Part shown: positions 1-10,617 of the stretch, in pieces
Layout: every line of letters begins with the position of its first letter
Position numbering within the stretch: position 1 is the stretch's first letter
Assembly: GCA_002794785.1 (NCBI GenBank)
Contig: NBBA01000014.1
Coordinates: forward strand, 62,001-126,000
Direction: 5' to 3'
Origin: Coniferiporia sulphurascens
Taxonomy: Eukaryota; Basidiomycota; Agaricomycetes; Hymenochaetales; Hymenochaetaceae
DNA: 64,000 bases
Translations under genes and position numbers: made by a program
Notes under the pieces: generated by a model
Told to the model about the DNA's origin: nothing
The model's input: only the letters and a program-made list of their open reading frames with translations
Database searches by the model: none

Positions 1-13
1 GTCCCGCCGACTG

Positions 14-1024
14 GTGTCCCCCACCTGCGCCACAGCCACAGATGCCGAGGAATTCTCCCTCACCACGGCCCCGGGCTGGGTAGCACACCGCCTCCTGGCG
101 CAACTGCGTGTTGCATCGGACATCTTCTTTCTGTCCGATTCGCTGACCGCTCTCCACCTTTTCTGCACATGGACAGCCGCCCCTGGCACCCATCTCCTCC
201 ACATTTGGAAAGCGGGTGTGGAGACTCTCCTGGACTCGTACCCCCAGCTCACCATTCATTTCATATGGTGCCCAGGCCACTCGGACATCCCCGGCAATGA
301 ATGGGCTGACACGGAAGCAAAGCTGGCCACAGAGCTCCCCCCATCCGACCTCAAACCTTCCACCTCTGCACTAAAAGAGGTTGCCGTCTGCACCCTCATG
401 GAGCGATGGACAATCTCACTAGCCCACCCCCTTGCCTCAACCACCAACAAGTACTTGGCAGTCCATGGCCTCCCCTCACACCAGCCACGAAAGCTGCTCA
501 TGCATTTGGTCGACCACCCACACAATGAGCTATCTGCAGTCACACAGGTCCTCTGCTGCACCGGTCCCTACAGGGGATACTGGCTGAGTTTTGACTTGGC
601 CTACTGCCACAGGCATGGCCTGATCTTGCATTGCAGGTGGCACAACCACCCCCCCTGGCCTGCACAGTCGACCACCCACATCCTTGGCAGCTGCAGTACC
701 TTCCATTCGTGGATATGGTGCGTGTGGCCACCTCAGGACCCTCTCCCAGTCCACCACTCAGAGTGGGCTGACGAAAACTGCCTCCCGGTTTTGCGCCGCT
801 GGCTGAAGCTAACGGGGCACCTAAACCGCCTTTCCGACCATGCCACGGGCACCATCCGGCTGGCCTTCGCCATGATGGAACTCGATGGACACCCAACCGA
901 CAAGGATATGGACCTGGACCTCCTATGGGAATACATGCGTTGTATGCTCGGACCTTGAACCCGGGACTCGGACCCAGCCCTCTTGGAGCTATCAGGTATG
1001 CTCGCTCCCTTCCTGCTCGAGTAA
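14..1024 (+). pseudogene. LINE-A ORF2 C-terminus (RNase H and Cys/His tail)
   Basis: Partial ORF2 of a Tad1/I-like LINE. It shows RNase H motifs: the carboxylate region FFLSDSLTALH and the C-terminal HSDIPGNEWAD. These are followed by a tail with a zinc-finger-like cluster (HCRWHNH, later H-X4-C). The frame is open from the window edge to a TGA at 956-958. Other copies have a CGA arginine codon there, so this looks like C-to-T decay at a CpG. The family's natural stop is the in-frame TAA at 1022-1024. RNase H would remove template RNA during target-primed reverse transcription. This fragment has no endonuclease or reverse transcriptase and cannot be autonomous. Confidence 0.85.
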
Positions 1025-1274
1025 AAGCCTGCCTTTCGGATTCCCACAAGATACATCTCGGCCAGTGCTCTTGCCCTCCCTTTCCATTTCTAAGCTACCT
1101 ACTTTAACCTGCCTTTGCCTGCTTGGTTTGTTCATAGCAATATGTATCCCTCTCTCTCGTGATCTTTCTAACAAATAGGGGCTCTCCACACACCAGCACC
1201 CCTCAGGGAGCAGAGCCCCTGCCCAGTTTTGTGCGATGTGCAATGACGGGCGCCTCCATTGTTATGTAGTTAGG

Positions 1275-1295
1275 GCTCCCCCTTCGGGGGGCAGC
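1275..1295 (+). other. LINE-A 3' UTR hairpin with UUCG loop
   Basis: A C-run and a G-run closed by TTCG sit just upstream of the GCAGCTTGTAATTATG segment and the tail. Every LINE-A 3' end in the window has this hairpin, with loop variants TTCA and TTTG. By analogy with stringent LINEs it is likely the 3' RNA structure recognised by the reverse transcriptase. That role is inferred. Confidence 0.6.
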
Positions 1296-1317
1296 TTGTA
1301 ATTATGTAATACTGCAG

Positions 1318-1353
<36 letters not shown>

Positions 1354-1363
1354 TTAAAAAAAG

Positions 1364-2333
1364 TATCCGTCCATGGGGGATGCATGTATGCAGGGACCTG
1401 TTGAACCCGGGGGGCTTGGGCCTGCAAAGAAAGGGAGAAGGGTCTATTAGCTACGTTTTTAAAAAGTTTTTGACCAATAGAATGCGGGGTGCGCCATAGG
1501 CACAGAGAATGGGTTGTCTTTATATATTTGAAATAGAAAGATAGGGGGGGAACAGAGCAAAGAAAATTTGTAGAATGGGGGGAGGTGCCTTTGTAGACAC
1601 CCAGAATCCAGCAGCAGGCCATGTTTTGTATGGCTTGTAGGTGGGTTACCAAGGTTTTTTGGCAGTGGCCGTGGTACCAGACTGGCGCCCCCCATGACAG
1701 GATGGAGCAGACACAGGAGGTATATAGGTGGTGGAGGAGAAGGGCCAAGATACCGCATTGTGTGTTGCCTAAAATGCAGAGAGCGGTGAGGGTGGAGAGC
1801 CCTTTAGAGCACATGCGCTCGACATGGGGCTTGAAAGAGAGACCTGGGTCCCACCATATCCCTAGCCACCAGAGGGGGATTGAGGGGCAGATCAGGGTGT
1901 TGGGGTCGACCTGGACCCCAGTGGTGTCCCAGCTGTTATAGCTGGTGCATCGCCAAGGGGGGTGAAAGTGGAGGCACTCTGTTTTGGCAGCTTTGATGTT
2001 GAGACCGATGGTGCCGAAGAGGGTGTCGAGTTGTTGGTATGCGTGGGCGAGGGCACAGCAGTTAGATGCCACTGAGGGACCTACACAGATGAGTAAGTGG
2101 TTGTCAACATATGCTAGGGTGGTGGTTCCGGCTTGGTGAAAGCACTGGAGAACCACCCCTGTGAATATGGTTGACAGGATGGGGGAGACTGGCAATCCCT
2201 GTGGGGTACCGTAGTCGGGTTTGGGGGTGGTGGGGAGTGTGGTGCCATCGAAGGCAATGGCTACCTGCCGGTCCATCATGAAGGATAAGCACCAGTCAGC
2301 CATATCGGGGGTGCAACTGAGATCCAGCAGTAC
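1364..2333 (-). pseudogene. LINE-A ORF2 reverse transcriptase fragment, copy 2
   Basis: Minus-strand fragment of the LINE-A reverse transcriptase. It runs from just before the MADWCLSFMMDR segment, through the GTPQGLPVSPILSTIF motif and the catalytic box, to the PPWTD segment ahead of RNase H. The catalytic box reads YVDN instead of YVDD (GAC to AAC in a CpG context), so the enzyme would be dead. Both ends are cut: copy 1 abuts its 3' side and the 5' end of copy 3 abuts its 5' side. The apparent poly-Tyr end of the open frame is only the (TAA)n tail of copy 1 read in reverse. Confidence 0.85.
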
Positions 2334-2367
2334 ACCATCGACTAGTGCGGGCAGCTAAAACTCCCCC

Positions 2368-4093
2368 ATGTTGAACCCTAGTGACTACTGGAATGCTCTA
2401 TGTCGTACTTGACAACCCCTCCCACCTCCCTCATCAGCCAGCAATGCTGCCGATCGGGCAGCCAGAGCCGCCGCCAACTGGGTGGCCGCTGGCACCACTG
2501 CTGCCGCCCTTCATGGAACGGCCCCCACCACCCCCACCACCAACCTGCTCCAAGCCCTGACATCCTCACCAGACATCCTCGCCCCCTCTCCTGCCATTGG
2601 CAACTCCCAACTAGTGTCGGCCTACGACTTCACTGCCCAAGCACACATGGAGTCAAGGCAAGCATCCTGAGCCAGCTCCCCAGCTGCCTCGGTTGGGTCG
2701 ATCCAGGGATCGAATGAATTCAGTGAGACAGCCCCAGAGATGGTGGTTGACCCCCATACCCCCCCGCAACAGGTGGGAGGCGCAAGCCTCGGGCAGAAAT
2801 GCTCCTCAGCCGCCATGTCGCCTCTCACTCTGAGAGGACCCCCTACCCAGTCCCAGCATGAACCCCATACCGCAGTATTCATGCACGCCCTCTCCCACGC
2901 CCTGGACGACTTCGACCAGAACACCAGGGAAGCCACCACCGCTGACATCGACATCAAGGCGGCACAGTTCATTGGCGACCTCCTTTGGAACATCCAACAG
3001 ACTCTGGCCAACATTGCGCAAGAAAGGAAAGACCCCCAACACATCATCTACCGCAACGTGGTCATGGCCTACAACTTCACAAGGGAGGGGGCGGAAATCA
3101 TCCTCCTGGAACCCTTTGCCCCAGCTCGCCCCCCTCAAAGGGCCCTGTCCACCACTGGGACCCCCGGCACCACCCCCATGACCCCAGAAATGAGAGCGCT
3201 GACTGAGGCAGTCAAGTGCCTGACTACTGACGTGGCTTCTATTTCCTGTCAGATGGCTTCCATCAGCTCTAGGCCCGCCCCCTGACAACAGCAACAACAA
3301 CAACAACAGCAACCTGCCCCCCAGGCTGCCATTATGGCACTGCCCACCTCCTATGCCCAAGTGGCCGCAGCAGCGGCCCCCCCAACAACCACCAACCCGG
3401 CTCCAGTGGCCCCAGCCGCCAGAACAGTCATCAACCCAGCACAGAAGAAGAAGCACCAGCAGAAGGTGCCCCCCCACCCACTATGTATGCCAAGGACCTG
3501 ACCTTGGTCCTCACCCCAACCATTGGCATCCGTGCCGAAAACCAGAAATCTGCGATGGCCCTGACAAAGACATCACATGAGTTTTTTTGCCTCCCTCCCC
3601 ACCACAGACCAAGTCCCAGTCTTGTCCTCTTCATACAATGTGAAGGGAAACATTGTGACCACATTTGCAGTGCGCCCATCCTTGGCTAACCCGACTACAG
3701 AAACGATCATCGATCATCACTCTGTGGCCTATGCCTCCCATATGCGCACAGAGTGCATTGTGGCAGGAATAACTATCCTGACCACTTTCTCCCTAACCCC
3801 TTCCAGAGTCCGCCCCCGGTCTGCCCTCCGCATCTCTATGGTGCCATGCAAGGACTTCCTGTTTGGCCAGAACGGACACACCATCACTGAGAAGGCCCTT
3901 ATGGCCGAAATCCGGCACAACCCGGCACTCCGCAACCTCGACTTCATAGTCACCCCTCACTTCGCTGCCATGGAGGACCACCTGCCAACACTCGACAGGT
4001 GCCCAGTGGTCTTCTCCTTTGTCGACCCCGATGGCTCCATCCATGAGCACCTCCTCAAGAGGCCACATGTCTGGATGTTCGGATCCGCCCTCC
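2368..4093 (+). pseudogene. LINE-A ORF1 (gag-like), N-terminal and central part
   Basis: ORF1 begins with an ATG at 2368 (MLNPSDYWNAL) and meets a TGA within 15 codons. Other readable blocks are 2740-3285 and 3577-4093. Recognisable conserved segments include VDPHTPPQQVGG, the QFIGDLLWNIQQTLANIA helix, MYAKDLTLVLTPT and ECIVAGITI. A TGA at 3283-3285 falls just before the CAA/CAG glutamine tract, where copy 4 stays open and LINE-B has Arg. The frame then runs across 4093 into an inserted LINE, giving a misleading 493-codon ORF (3577-5058). The protein would bind LINE RNA in the RNP. This copy is broken. Confidence 0.8.
4081..4093 (+). repeat. Target-site duplication, left copy (13 bp)
   Basis: GGATCCGCCCTCC occurs here and again at 5386-5398, either side of the inserted LINE 3' end. 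ORF1 of the host reads continuously from one copy to the other when the insert is removed. A 13-bp duplication is typical of target-primed LINE insertion. Confidence 0.9.
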
Positions 4094-5354
4094 TCGCCAC
4101 AGCCCCAGGCTGGGTAGCACACCGCCTCCTGGCACAACTGCACGTCACATCAGACATCTTCTTCCTGTCCAATTCACTGACCACCCTCCACCTTTTCCAC
4201 ACCTGGGCCACCGCCCCTGGCACCCACCTCCTACACATCTGGAAAGCAGGTGTGGAGACTCTGCTGGACTCGTACCCCCAGCTCACCATTCATTTTGTAT
4301 GGTGTCCTGGTCACTCAGACATCCCCAGCAATGAATGGGCTGACATGGAAGCAAAGCTGGCAATGGAGCTCCCCCCATCCGACCTCAAACCCTCCACCTC
4401 CGCACTAAAAGAGGTTGCTGTCCACACCCTCATGGAGCGATGGACATTCTCGCTAGCCTGCCCCCTCACCTCAACCACCAACAAGTACCTGGCAGTTCAC
4501 GGCCTCCCCTCATGCCGACCACAAAAGCTGCTCATGCAATCGGTTGACCACCCACACAACGAGCTATCAGCAGTTGCGCAGGTTCTCTGCCATGCCAGTC
4601 CCTATGGGGGCTACTGGCTGAGCTTCGACTCAGCCTACCAGCGCAGGCATGGCCTGATCTCACACTGCAGGTGGCACAACCACCCCCCCTGGCCCACGCA
4701 GTCAACCACCCACATCCTCGGCGGCTGTAGTACCTTCCACTCGTGGATACAGTGCGTGTGGCCACCTCAGGACCCTCTCCCAGTCCACCACTCAGAGTGG
4801 GCTGACGAAAACCGCCTCCTGGTTCTGCGCTGTTGGCTAAAGCTGACAGGGCACCTAAACCGCCTTTCTGACCATGCCGCAGGCGCCATTCGGCTGTCTT
4901 TCGCCGCGATGGACCTAGACAGACACCCAACTGACAAGGATATGGACCTGGACCTCCTAAGGGATTACATGCACCATATGCTCAGAGCTCGAACTCGGGA
5001 CTCGGACCAAGCCCTTTTGGAGCTATCAGGTATGCTCCCTCCCTTTCCACTTGAGTAAAGCCTGCCTTTCAGATTCCTACAAGATACATCTTGGCCAGCA
5101 CTCTCGCCCTCCCTTTCCTTTTCTAAGCTTCTTACTTTAACCTGCCCTCACCCGTGTGGTTTGTTCATAGTGATATGTATTCCTCCCTCTTGGGTTCCTC
5201 CTACTAAATAGGGGCTCTTCACACTTCGGCACCCCTCCAGGAGCAGAGCCCCTGCCCAGTTTTGTGCGATGCACAATGACAGGCACCTCCATTGTTATGT
5301 AGTTAGGGCCCCCCCCTTCAGGGGGGGCAGCTTGTAATTACGTAATACTGCAGG

Positions 5355-5385
<31 letters not shown>
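4094..5385 (+). mobile_element. LINE-A copy 3b: 5'-truncated insertion inside ORF1 of copy 3
   Basis: This 1.29-kb insertion begins inside the RNase H domain (TATAPGWVAHRLL region) and ends with a (TAA)n-A tail. It carries the RNase H motifs LSNSLTTLH and HSDIPSNEWAD, the Cys/His tail, the ORF2 stop at 5056-5058 (LPPFPLE then TAA), the 3' UTR and the hairpin. It sits in frame with the host ORF1, so gag-like and RNase H-like sequence appear as one 493-codon ORF. The 13-bp flanking duplication shows this is an insertion and not a designed fusion. Confidence 0.9.
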
Positions 5386-5398
5386 GGATCCGCCCTCC

Positions 5399-5724
5399 AT
5401 CTCTCGGTCCCACCCATTCGCCCCACCCTCACCCAATGTGAGCAGTGCTAGGGCCTCAGCCATGGAACCAAGGGCTGCAGAGCCCAACCATGCTGTGCTG
5501 ACTGTGTGGGTGCCCATTTGACCTGTAATCACTGCAAATTGTGTGCCCACTGCATGACAGATGCAGTGCCCGAAGGCGACACATGTCCCCACCCCTGCCT
5601 CTGCAACAACTGCAAGGGCAACCACCCCGCCACCCTACCGGCCTGCCCTAAGAAGAGGTGTTACTGCCAAATCGAAGAGGCCCTTGCTGCCAACCCCACC
5701 AATGACCAGATGGAGGAAATATGA
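5399..5724 (+). pseudogene. LINE-A ORF1 C-terminus (Cys/His knuckles), copy 3
   Basis: Continuation of copy 3 ORF1 after the nested insertion. It encodes the Cys/His-rich nucleic-acid-binding end: CNHCKLCAHC, CNNCKGNHPATLPAC and a basic PKKRCY tail. The first knuckle is damaged (QC followed by TAG). The ORF1 stop TGA overlaps the ORF2 ATG as ATGA at 5721-5724. Confidence 0.75.
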
Positions 5725-6028
5725 TAGAGACACTCTCTATCCTGCAGTGGAATGCCGCCCACTCACTAGCAGTGATACATTCACTAATCCCCATCCTTAC
5801 AACTGACCCCTCCCCCCCACACCTAATTCTTATTCAGGAACCACCCTGGTACCAAATAGGCCTGCAACCCTCACTCACCGACCCGACCGGCACCCCAGTC
5901 CTCAATGTCCCTACCATCCCAGGCTACATACCTGTCCTACCACCAGAGGTCCGACCTCAGGTAGTCACATATGTATCCAGGGCCCTCCCCCCTACCTCCT
6001 GGTTGATCCTTGGAGCTGCATCCCATCC
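5721..6028 (+). pseudogene. LINE-A ORF2 start (endonuclease N-terminus), copy 3
   Basis: The start of the apurinic-like endonuclease domain of ORF2. MIETLSILQWNAA contains the Asn of the first catalytic motif, and LILIQEPPWYQIG contains the Glu motif. It stops at about 6028, where the next LINE begins with its 5' terminal CATCCTTCTTG. No downstream catalytic residues remain. Confidence 0.75.
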
Positions 6029-6086
6029 CATCCTTCTTGACCAGTAACCACCACCATTGACTAGTGCAGGCAGCTAAAACTCCCCC

Positions 6087-8093
6087 ATGTTGAACCCAAG
6101 TGATTACCATGGAGCACTTCGTTGTACTCGACCCACCATCCCTTCCTCCTCATTGGCTAGTCTAGCCGCTGCAAGAGCCGCCGAAGCGGCCGCCTCCACA
6201 CAACACAAGACAACCCCCATACCCTATGCAACCGGTTTCCCGCCACTGACCTCCTCCCTGGACGTCCTGGCACCCTCCCCCACCATTGGTGACTCCCAAC
6301 TGGTGTCAGCCTACGATTTCACGGCCCAGGCATGCGTGGAATCAAGGCAAGCATCCCGAGTGGGCTCCCCAGCCGCCTTGGTAGAGTCGATCCATGGCTC
6401 CAATGAATTCGAAGAAATGGCCCCAGAAATGGCGGTCGACCCCCATACCCCCCTGCAACAGGTGGGAGGTGCAAGCCTCAGGCAGAAGCGCTCCTCTGCC
6501 GCCATGTCGCCCCTCACCCCAAGAGGACCCCCGGCCCAACAACATGAACAGCACACTGCAAGGTTCATGTACGCCCTTACCCGAGCCCTGGATGACTTTG
6601 ACCAGCAAACCAGGGACACCACCACCGAAACAATTGACACCAAGGCAGCACAGTTTGTGGGCGACCTCCTCTGGAACGTCCAACAAATGCTGGCCAACAT
6701 TGCTCAAGAAAGGAAAGACCCCCAACACATCATCTACTGCAATGCAGTAATGGCCTACAACTTTGCGAGGGGGGGGACGGAAATCGTCCTCCTGGAACCC
6801 TTTGCCCCAGCTCGCCCCCCCCAAAGGGCCCTGGCCACCACCGGGACCCCAGAAATGAGGGCGCTGACCGATGCGGTCAAACACCTGACTACTGACATGG
6901 CTTCTATCTCGCGTCAGATGGCATCCATCAGCTCTAGGCCTGCCCCCCATCAACAGCAACAGCAACAACAACAACAACAGCAAACCGCCCCCCAGGCGGC
7001 AATTCAGGCTGCCCCCACCTCCTATGCGCAGGTCGCCGCAGCAGCGGCCCCCCCAACAGCCACCAACCCAGCTCCAGTGGCCCCAGCTGCCGGAGCAGTC
7101 ATCAACCCAATGCAGAAGAAGAAGAAGCGCCAGTGGAAGGTGCCCCCACCACCCACAATGTATGCCAAGGACCCAACCTTGGTCCTCACCCCCACAGTCG
7201 GCATACAGGCCGAAAACCAGAAGTCAGCAATGTCCCTGACCAAAACGACCTGTGAGTTCTTCACTGCCCTTCCCACCACAGACCAAGTCCCGGTCCTGTC
7301 CTCTTCCTACAACATAAAGGGGAACATTGTGACCACGTTCACAGTGTGCCCATCCTCTGCTAACCCGACCACAGAAACAATCATTGATCATCACTCCGCA
7401 GCCTATGCCTCCCACATGCGCACAGAGTGCATCGCAGCAGGGATTACAATCCCAAATGCATTTTCTCTAACCCCCTCCAGAGTCTGCCCTAGGTCCGCTC
7501 TCTGCATCTCTATGGTGCCATGCAAGGACTTTCTGTTTGGCCAGAATGGACACACCATCACTGAGAAGGCCCTCATGGCTGAAATCTGGCACAACCCGGC
7601 ACTCCACAACCTCGACTTCGTAGTCACCCCCCACTTCACCACCACTGAGGACCATCTGCCAACACTGGACAGGTGCCCAGTGGTCTTCTCCTTTGTCAAC
7701 CCCGACGGCTCCATCTGCGAGCACCTCCTCAAGAGGCCACGCATATGGATGTTCGGGTCCACCCTCCGACTCTCGGTCCCACCGGTCCACCCCACCCTCA
7801 CTCAATGTGAGCGGTGCCAGGGCCTCGGCCATGGGACCAGGGGCTGCCGAGCCCAACCATGTTGCACTGACTGCGTGGGTGCCCACTTGACCTGCAATCA
7901 CTGCAAATTGTGTGCCCACTGTGCGACTGACGCAGTACCAGAAGGCGACACATGCCCCCACCCCCGCCTATGCAACAACTGCAAAGGCGACCATCCCACC
8001 ACCCTGCCAGCCTGCCCCAAGAAAAGGCGGTACCGACAAATCGAAGAGGCCCTCGCCACTGACCCCACCAATGACCAGATGGAGGAAATATGA
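6087..8093 (+). CDS. LINE-A ORF1 protein (gag-like, intact)
   Basis: This 668-residue frame is the only uninterrupted ORF1 in the window. The ATG at 6087 follows the family's conserved AAAACTCCCCC leader. An Ala/Ser-rich N-terminus is followed by a conserved helical block (QFVGDLLWNVQQMLANIA, about residues 190-210), a glutamine tract (about 289-300), a basic KKKKRQWK stretch (about 343-350, possible nuclear localisation), and a Cys/His-rich end. That end starts with a canonical C-X2-C-X4-H-X4-C knuckle (about 572-585) followed by further CXXC clusters to about 650. LINE ORF1 proteins coat element RNA in the RNP. The stop overlaps the ORF2 start (ATGA, 8090-8093), which suggests reinitiation. 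The gag-like assignment rests on the knuckles and position. Confidence 0.85.
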   Translation: MLNPSDYHGALRCTRPTIPSSSLASLAAARAAEAAASTQHKTTPIPYATGFPPLTSSLDVLAPSPTIGDSQLVSAYDFTAQACVESRQASRVGSPAALVESIHGSNEFEEMAPEMAVDPHTPLQQVGGASLRQKRSSAAMSPLTPRGPPAQQHEQHTARFMYALTRALDDFDQQTRDTTTETIDTKAAQFVGDLLWNVQQMLANIAQERKDPQHIIYCNAVMAYNFARGGTEIVLLEPFAPARPPQRALATTGTPEMRALTDAVKHLTTDMASISRQMASISSRPAPHQQQQQQQQQQQTAPQAAIQAAPTSYAQVAAAAAPPTATNPAPVAPAAGAVINPMQKKKKRQWKVPPPPTMYAKDPTLVLTPTVGIQAENQKSAMSLTKTTCEFFTALPTTDQVPVLSSSYNIKGNIVTTFTVCPSSANPTTETIIDHHSAAYASHMRTECIAAGITIPNAFSLTPSRVCPRSALCISMVPCKDFLFGQNGHTITEKALMAEIWHNPALHNLDFVVTPHFTTTEDHLPTLDRCPVVFSFVNPDGSICEHLLKRPRIWMFGSTLRLSVPPVHPTLTQCERCQGLGHGTRGCRAQPCCTDCVGAHLTCNHCKLCAHCATDAVPEGDTCPHPRLCNNCKGDHPTTLPACPKKRRYRQIEEALATDPTNDQMEEI

Positions 8094-9331
8094 TAGAGAC
8101 ACTCTCTGTCTTACAGTGGAATGCCACCTGCTCACTCATGGCAATACACTCCTTAATCCCCACCCTTACAACTGACCCCTCCCCCCCACACCTAATACTT
8201 ATCCAGGAACCACCCTGGTACCAAATAGGCCTGCAACCCTCACTCACCAACCTGACTGGCACTCCAGTCCTCAACGTCCCCACCATCCCAGGCTACATAC
8301 CAGTCCTACCACCAGAGGTCCGCCCTTGGGTAGTGATGTATGTATCTAGGGCCCTCCCCCCTACCTCCTGGTCGATCCTCAGAGCCATGTCCCATGGCAC
8401 CGATGTACTGACAGTAGAAGTACGATCACAACTCACTCTCCAAGTGTGCAACTATTACGGCATGCACCCCCCAGACCAAGAGAACACTACACCCCAGTAC
8501 CCAGGTGAGTCTTTCCTTTTCTCACTCCCTGCGGTGCTAGCCACCACCCTACTTGTGGCGGGCGACTTCAACCATCGCCACCACACATGGTCCGATTTCT
8601 CTGTCCCACGAAGAGACGACTTGGGGGCACAACCCCTTGATGACTTTTTTTTGCGGGCACGGCCTGGTGCCTGCCCACCTCCCGGATTCTGACTCCAGGC
8701 CTGATGGCAATCACCGTTGGTGCCCCATTGACATGATCTGGGTCCCACCCGCGGTCAACCCCAACTCTATCTTAGATTCGGCCACCTCCGAACCCTCACC
8801 AATGTCCGACCACGCCATCCTGCACTGGTCACTGCTGTTTCAGCCCCCCCCTCCTGTCCTAAAGACATGCCGGCTGACACCAGCTGACAAGGAAGAATGG
8901 ACCGAGATCGCCTTCCCTCTACTCGAAGAAGCCTTCTGACTCCTGGGACTCAACACCCACACCCTGGACATCAAAGCAAGGGTGGTCATAGATTCCATGA
9001 TCGCCACCCTCCAGCCTTTCACCTGCCTCTCCAAGCCATCGAAAACGGAAGTCCCATGGTGGTCCCCCCACTGCAAGACCCTCCTAGCCACCATTACAAC
9101 AGCCACCACCCCCCTCCAGTGCTCCGCAGCCCGACATGCCTTCAAAAGGGGCATTAGGACAGCCAAATGACAGTTCTATGCTGACCAGGCCGCAGAAGCG
9201 GACGCGTCCAACATCTGGAACTGGGCCAAACGAAGCCTTGGCAACCGACCTACCCCCATCCCCTCGCTCAAAAAGCGGGACGGCTCCTTCACCCAGATGG
9301 ACAACGAGAAAGGTGAGCTTTTCTGAGAAAC
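8090..9331 (+). pseudogene. LINE-A ORF2 part 1: endonuclease domain, copy 4
   Basis: ORF2 starts at the ATGA overlap. The endonuclease motifs are in order: QWNAT, LIQEPPW, VAGDFNHRHHTW, CPIDMIW and SDHAIL, which supply the Asn, Glu, Asp and His residues of the exonuclease-endonuclease-phosphatase fold. A T-run at 8645-8652 has one extra base compared with other copies and shifts the frame. The reading then resumes at 8553-8939 in the +1 frame and meets a TGA at 8937-8939. The region after it (spacer before RT) is open in part up to the LTR insertion at 9332. This enzyme would nick target DNA to prime reverse transcription. Confidence 0.85.
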
Positions 9332-9504
9332 TGTTAGATTCGCTCCCTGAGTAAGGGATTGAAACAAGTGATAACAGATTCACACAGTAATACTAGTTAG
9401 TTTAGGGTAGGCTTGTTACCCTCCACTCGCTAGAGTGTTAGAGCTGATGATGGTGGTAAGAGACAAGAGATGAATTAAACTGCTTTTTACTGCAATTTTA
9501 CATT

Positions 9505-9518
9505 GGGCTTTTATACCC
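9505..9518 (-). promoter_or_regulatory. TATA-like box of LTR copy C
   Basis: On the minus strand this reads GGGTATAAAAGCCC, about 175 bp upstream of the LTR 3' end. LTR copies A and B have TATATAAGG at the equivalent distance. It would set the U3/R boundary. Confidence 0.55.
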
Positions 9519-10008
9519 TACATGTTGTAGTCTATTTACTATGTTCTGGTAGATACTACAACATACTACTCTCACTTTATAAGTCATAGGAATATTCTGG
9601 TACCGTCCTGTACATGCTATTTAATATTTTTAGCTTCCTATGAGTCAGTCATATATTCCGGTACATTCTACAGCCTACCTTGCTATCTTTATCTTATGCC
9701 AGAACCTTCCCTGAGTTTCCATCAAGTCATATAGTACAATACCTAAGTTAACCATTCTCAGATACTACTATACCTATGATGCTTCTCCTTATTTCCTAAT
9801 TGGTTCTGCTATGCGATGCACTATACTTGGCTCCCATCAATTGCATCTTCAATTGATCACCATGCTTCCATCGGCTATTCTTAGCCAAACGCTTAGATAT
9901 ACTTGTGTGGCTCAGCGATTATGCTAGCCTTCTTAATCTTATCTTGTTGTGGCTTATTACTGTAGACTAAGATTGAGTCATACCTTCCATAATATCATTA
10001 AAAGGGGT

Positions 10009-10617
10009 TCATTCTGGTGTCCTATTGTCTACTGGCATAAAGAGCACTTCAGGTCCTATGGCATTTATATTTGTTATCCTGCTATACCCTGGTGTGACTC
10101 TATATGACAGTTCATCATTGAACCATTGTATTATAATCTCCTTATCTATTGGTACTAGCTCCTGTCTTTGATTGGGTTCCTTTTGATCTACTGTTGTGTG
10201 TCCTTTGGCTATGAAGTTGGCCTTGTATGTGAATAGTTGTTCTCGTAATTGTTTATTGATAGTATGAACTATTTGGTGTGCCGCTTCTGCATAATCGGTT
10301 GATGTAATAACTGCCCTTTGATAACATAATTCATTATGTGGCTGATTATAAATCTTGGTTCTTGTGTAAGCGCTGATTACATATCTATTCAATTAGTATG
10401 AGAACATAGTCACTCTATGTTCGATTATTACTTCCAGCCTTTCTGCCACTTGTTGTTCCCTTGTAGTATGATCGAATGTAATTTGACAGTTGTCATATCC
10501 TGCATTCTGTCCTACTGCTGCGCATGCAATATTAAAAGCTTTCCATGCTACTTGATCTGCATCTTTACAGCATTGGCACAGGTTCCTTGTATCAATTAAA
10601 GTTACGGGTCTTGCCAT
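10009..10617 (-). pseudogene. U3-encoded protein of the ORF-bearing LTR family, copy C
   Basis: A reading frame of about 202 codons from an ATG at 10617, 57 bases into the LTR, with a single in-frame TAA at 10393-10395. The first part shares a spaced pattern with the protein in LTR copies A and B: RPVT, then LCQCC (an LC-X2-C motif), W-X-AFN, and AGYDNCQIT-X-DH. The second part (rich in Gln, Tyr and Ile, ending near ITNINAIGPEV) has no counterpart I recognise. The conserved pattern in LTRs of very different sequence suggests the frame was under selection. I do not recognise the family. Its place in U3 means a full element would carry it at the 3' end of its genomic RNA. Confidence 0.55.

Larger units (their letters stand above)
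1..1363 (+). mobile_element. LINE family A, copy 1: 3' end with (TAA)n tail
   Basis: This is the 3' end of a non-LTR retrotransposon that enters from the left edge of the window. It holds the RNase H and C-terminal part of ORF2, a 3' UTR of about 290 bases, a GC hairpin at 1275-1295, and a TAA-repeat tail (about 1312-1349) followed by an A-rich stretch to 1363. The tail abuts a LINE-A fragment in the opposite orientation, so this copy most likely inserted into that one. The same 3' UTR and tail recur at about 5090-5385, 13437-14319, 51460-51779 and 58240-58580. Confidence 0.9.
2334..6028 (+). mobile_element. LINE family A, copy 3 (host of a nested insertion)
   Basis: This copy starts close to the family's true 5' end (ACCATCGACTAGTGCGGGC, then AAAACTCCCCC and the ORF1 ATG at 2368). 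It carries ORF1 and the first 300 bases of ORF2. A second, 5'-truncated LINE-A occupies 4094-5385, flanked by a 13-base duplication (GGATCCGCCCTCC at 4081-4093 and 5386-5398). Downstream, the endonuclease region is cut at about 6028 by the 5' end of copy 4. Confidence 0.85.

Noticed and set aside
1312..1362. Microsatellite or CRISPR-like repeat
   Set aside because: TAA, TAAA and TAAAA runs always follow the LINE 3' UTR and are LINE tails. No spaced direct repeats with unique spacers occur in the window.
3577..5058. A gag-RNase H fusion gene
   Set aside because: A 13-bp target duplication and ORF1 continuation after 5398 show a LINE inserted in frame. It is not a true fusion gene.
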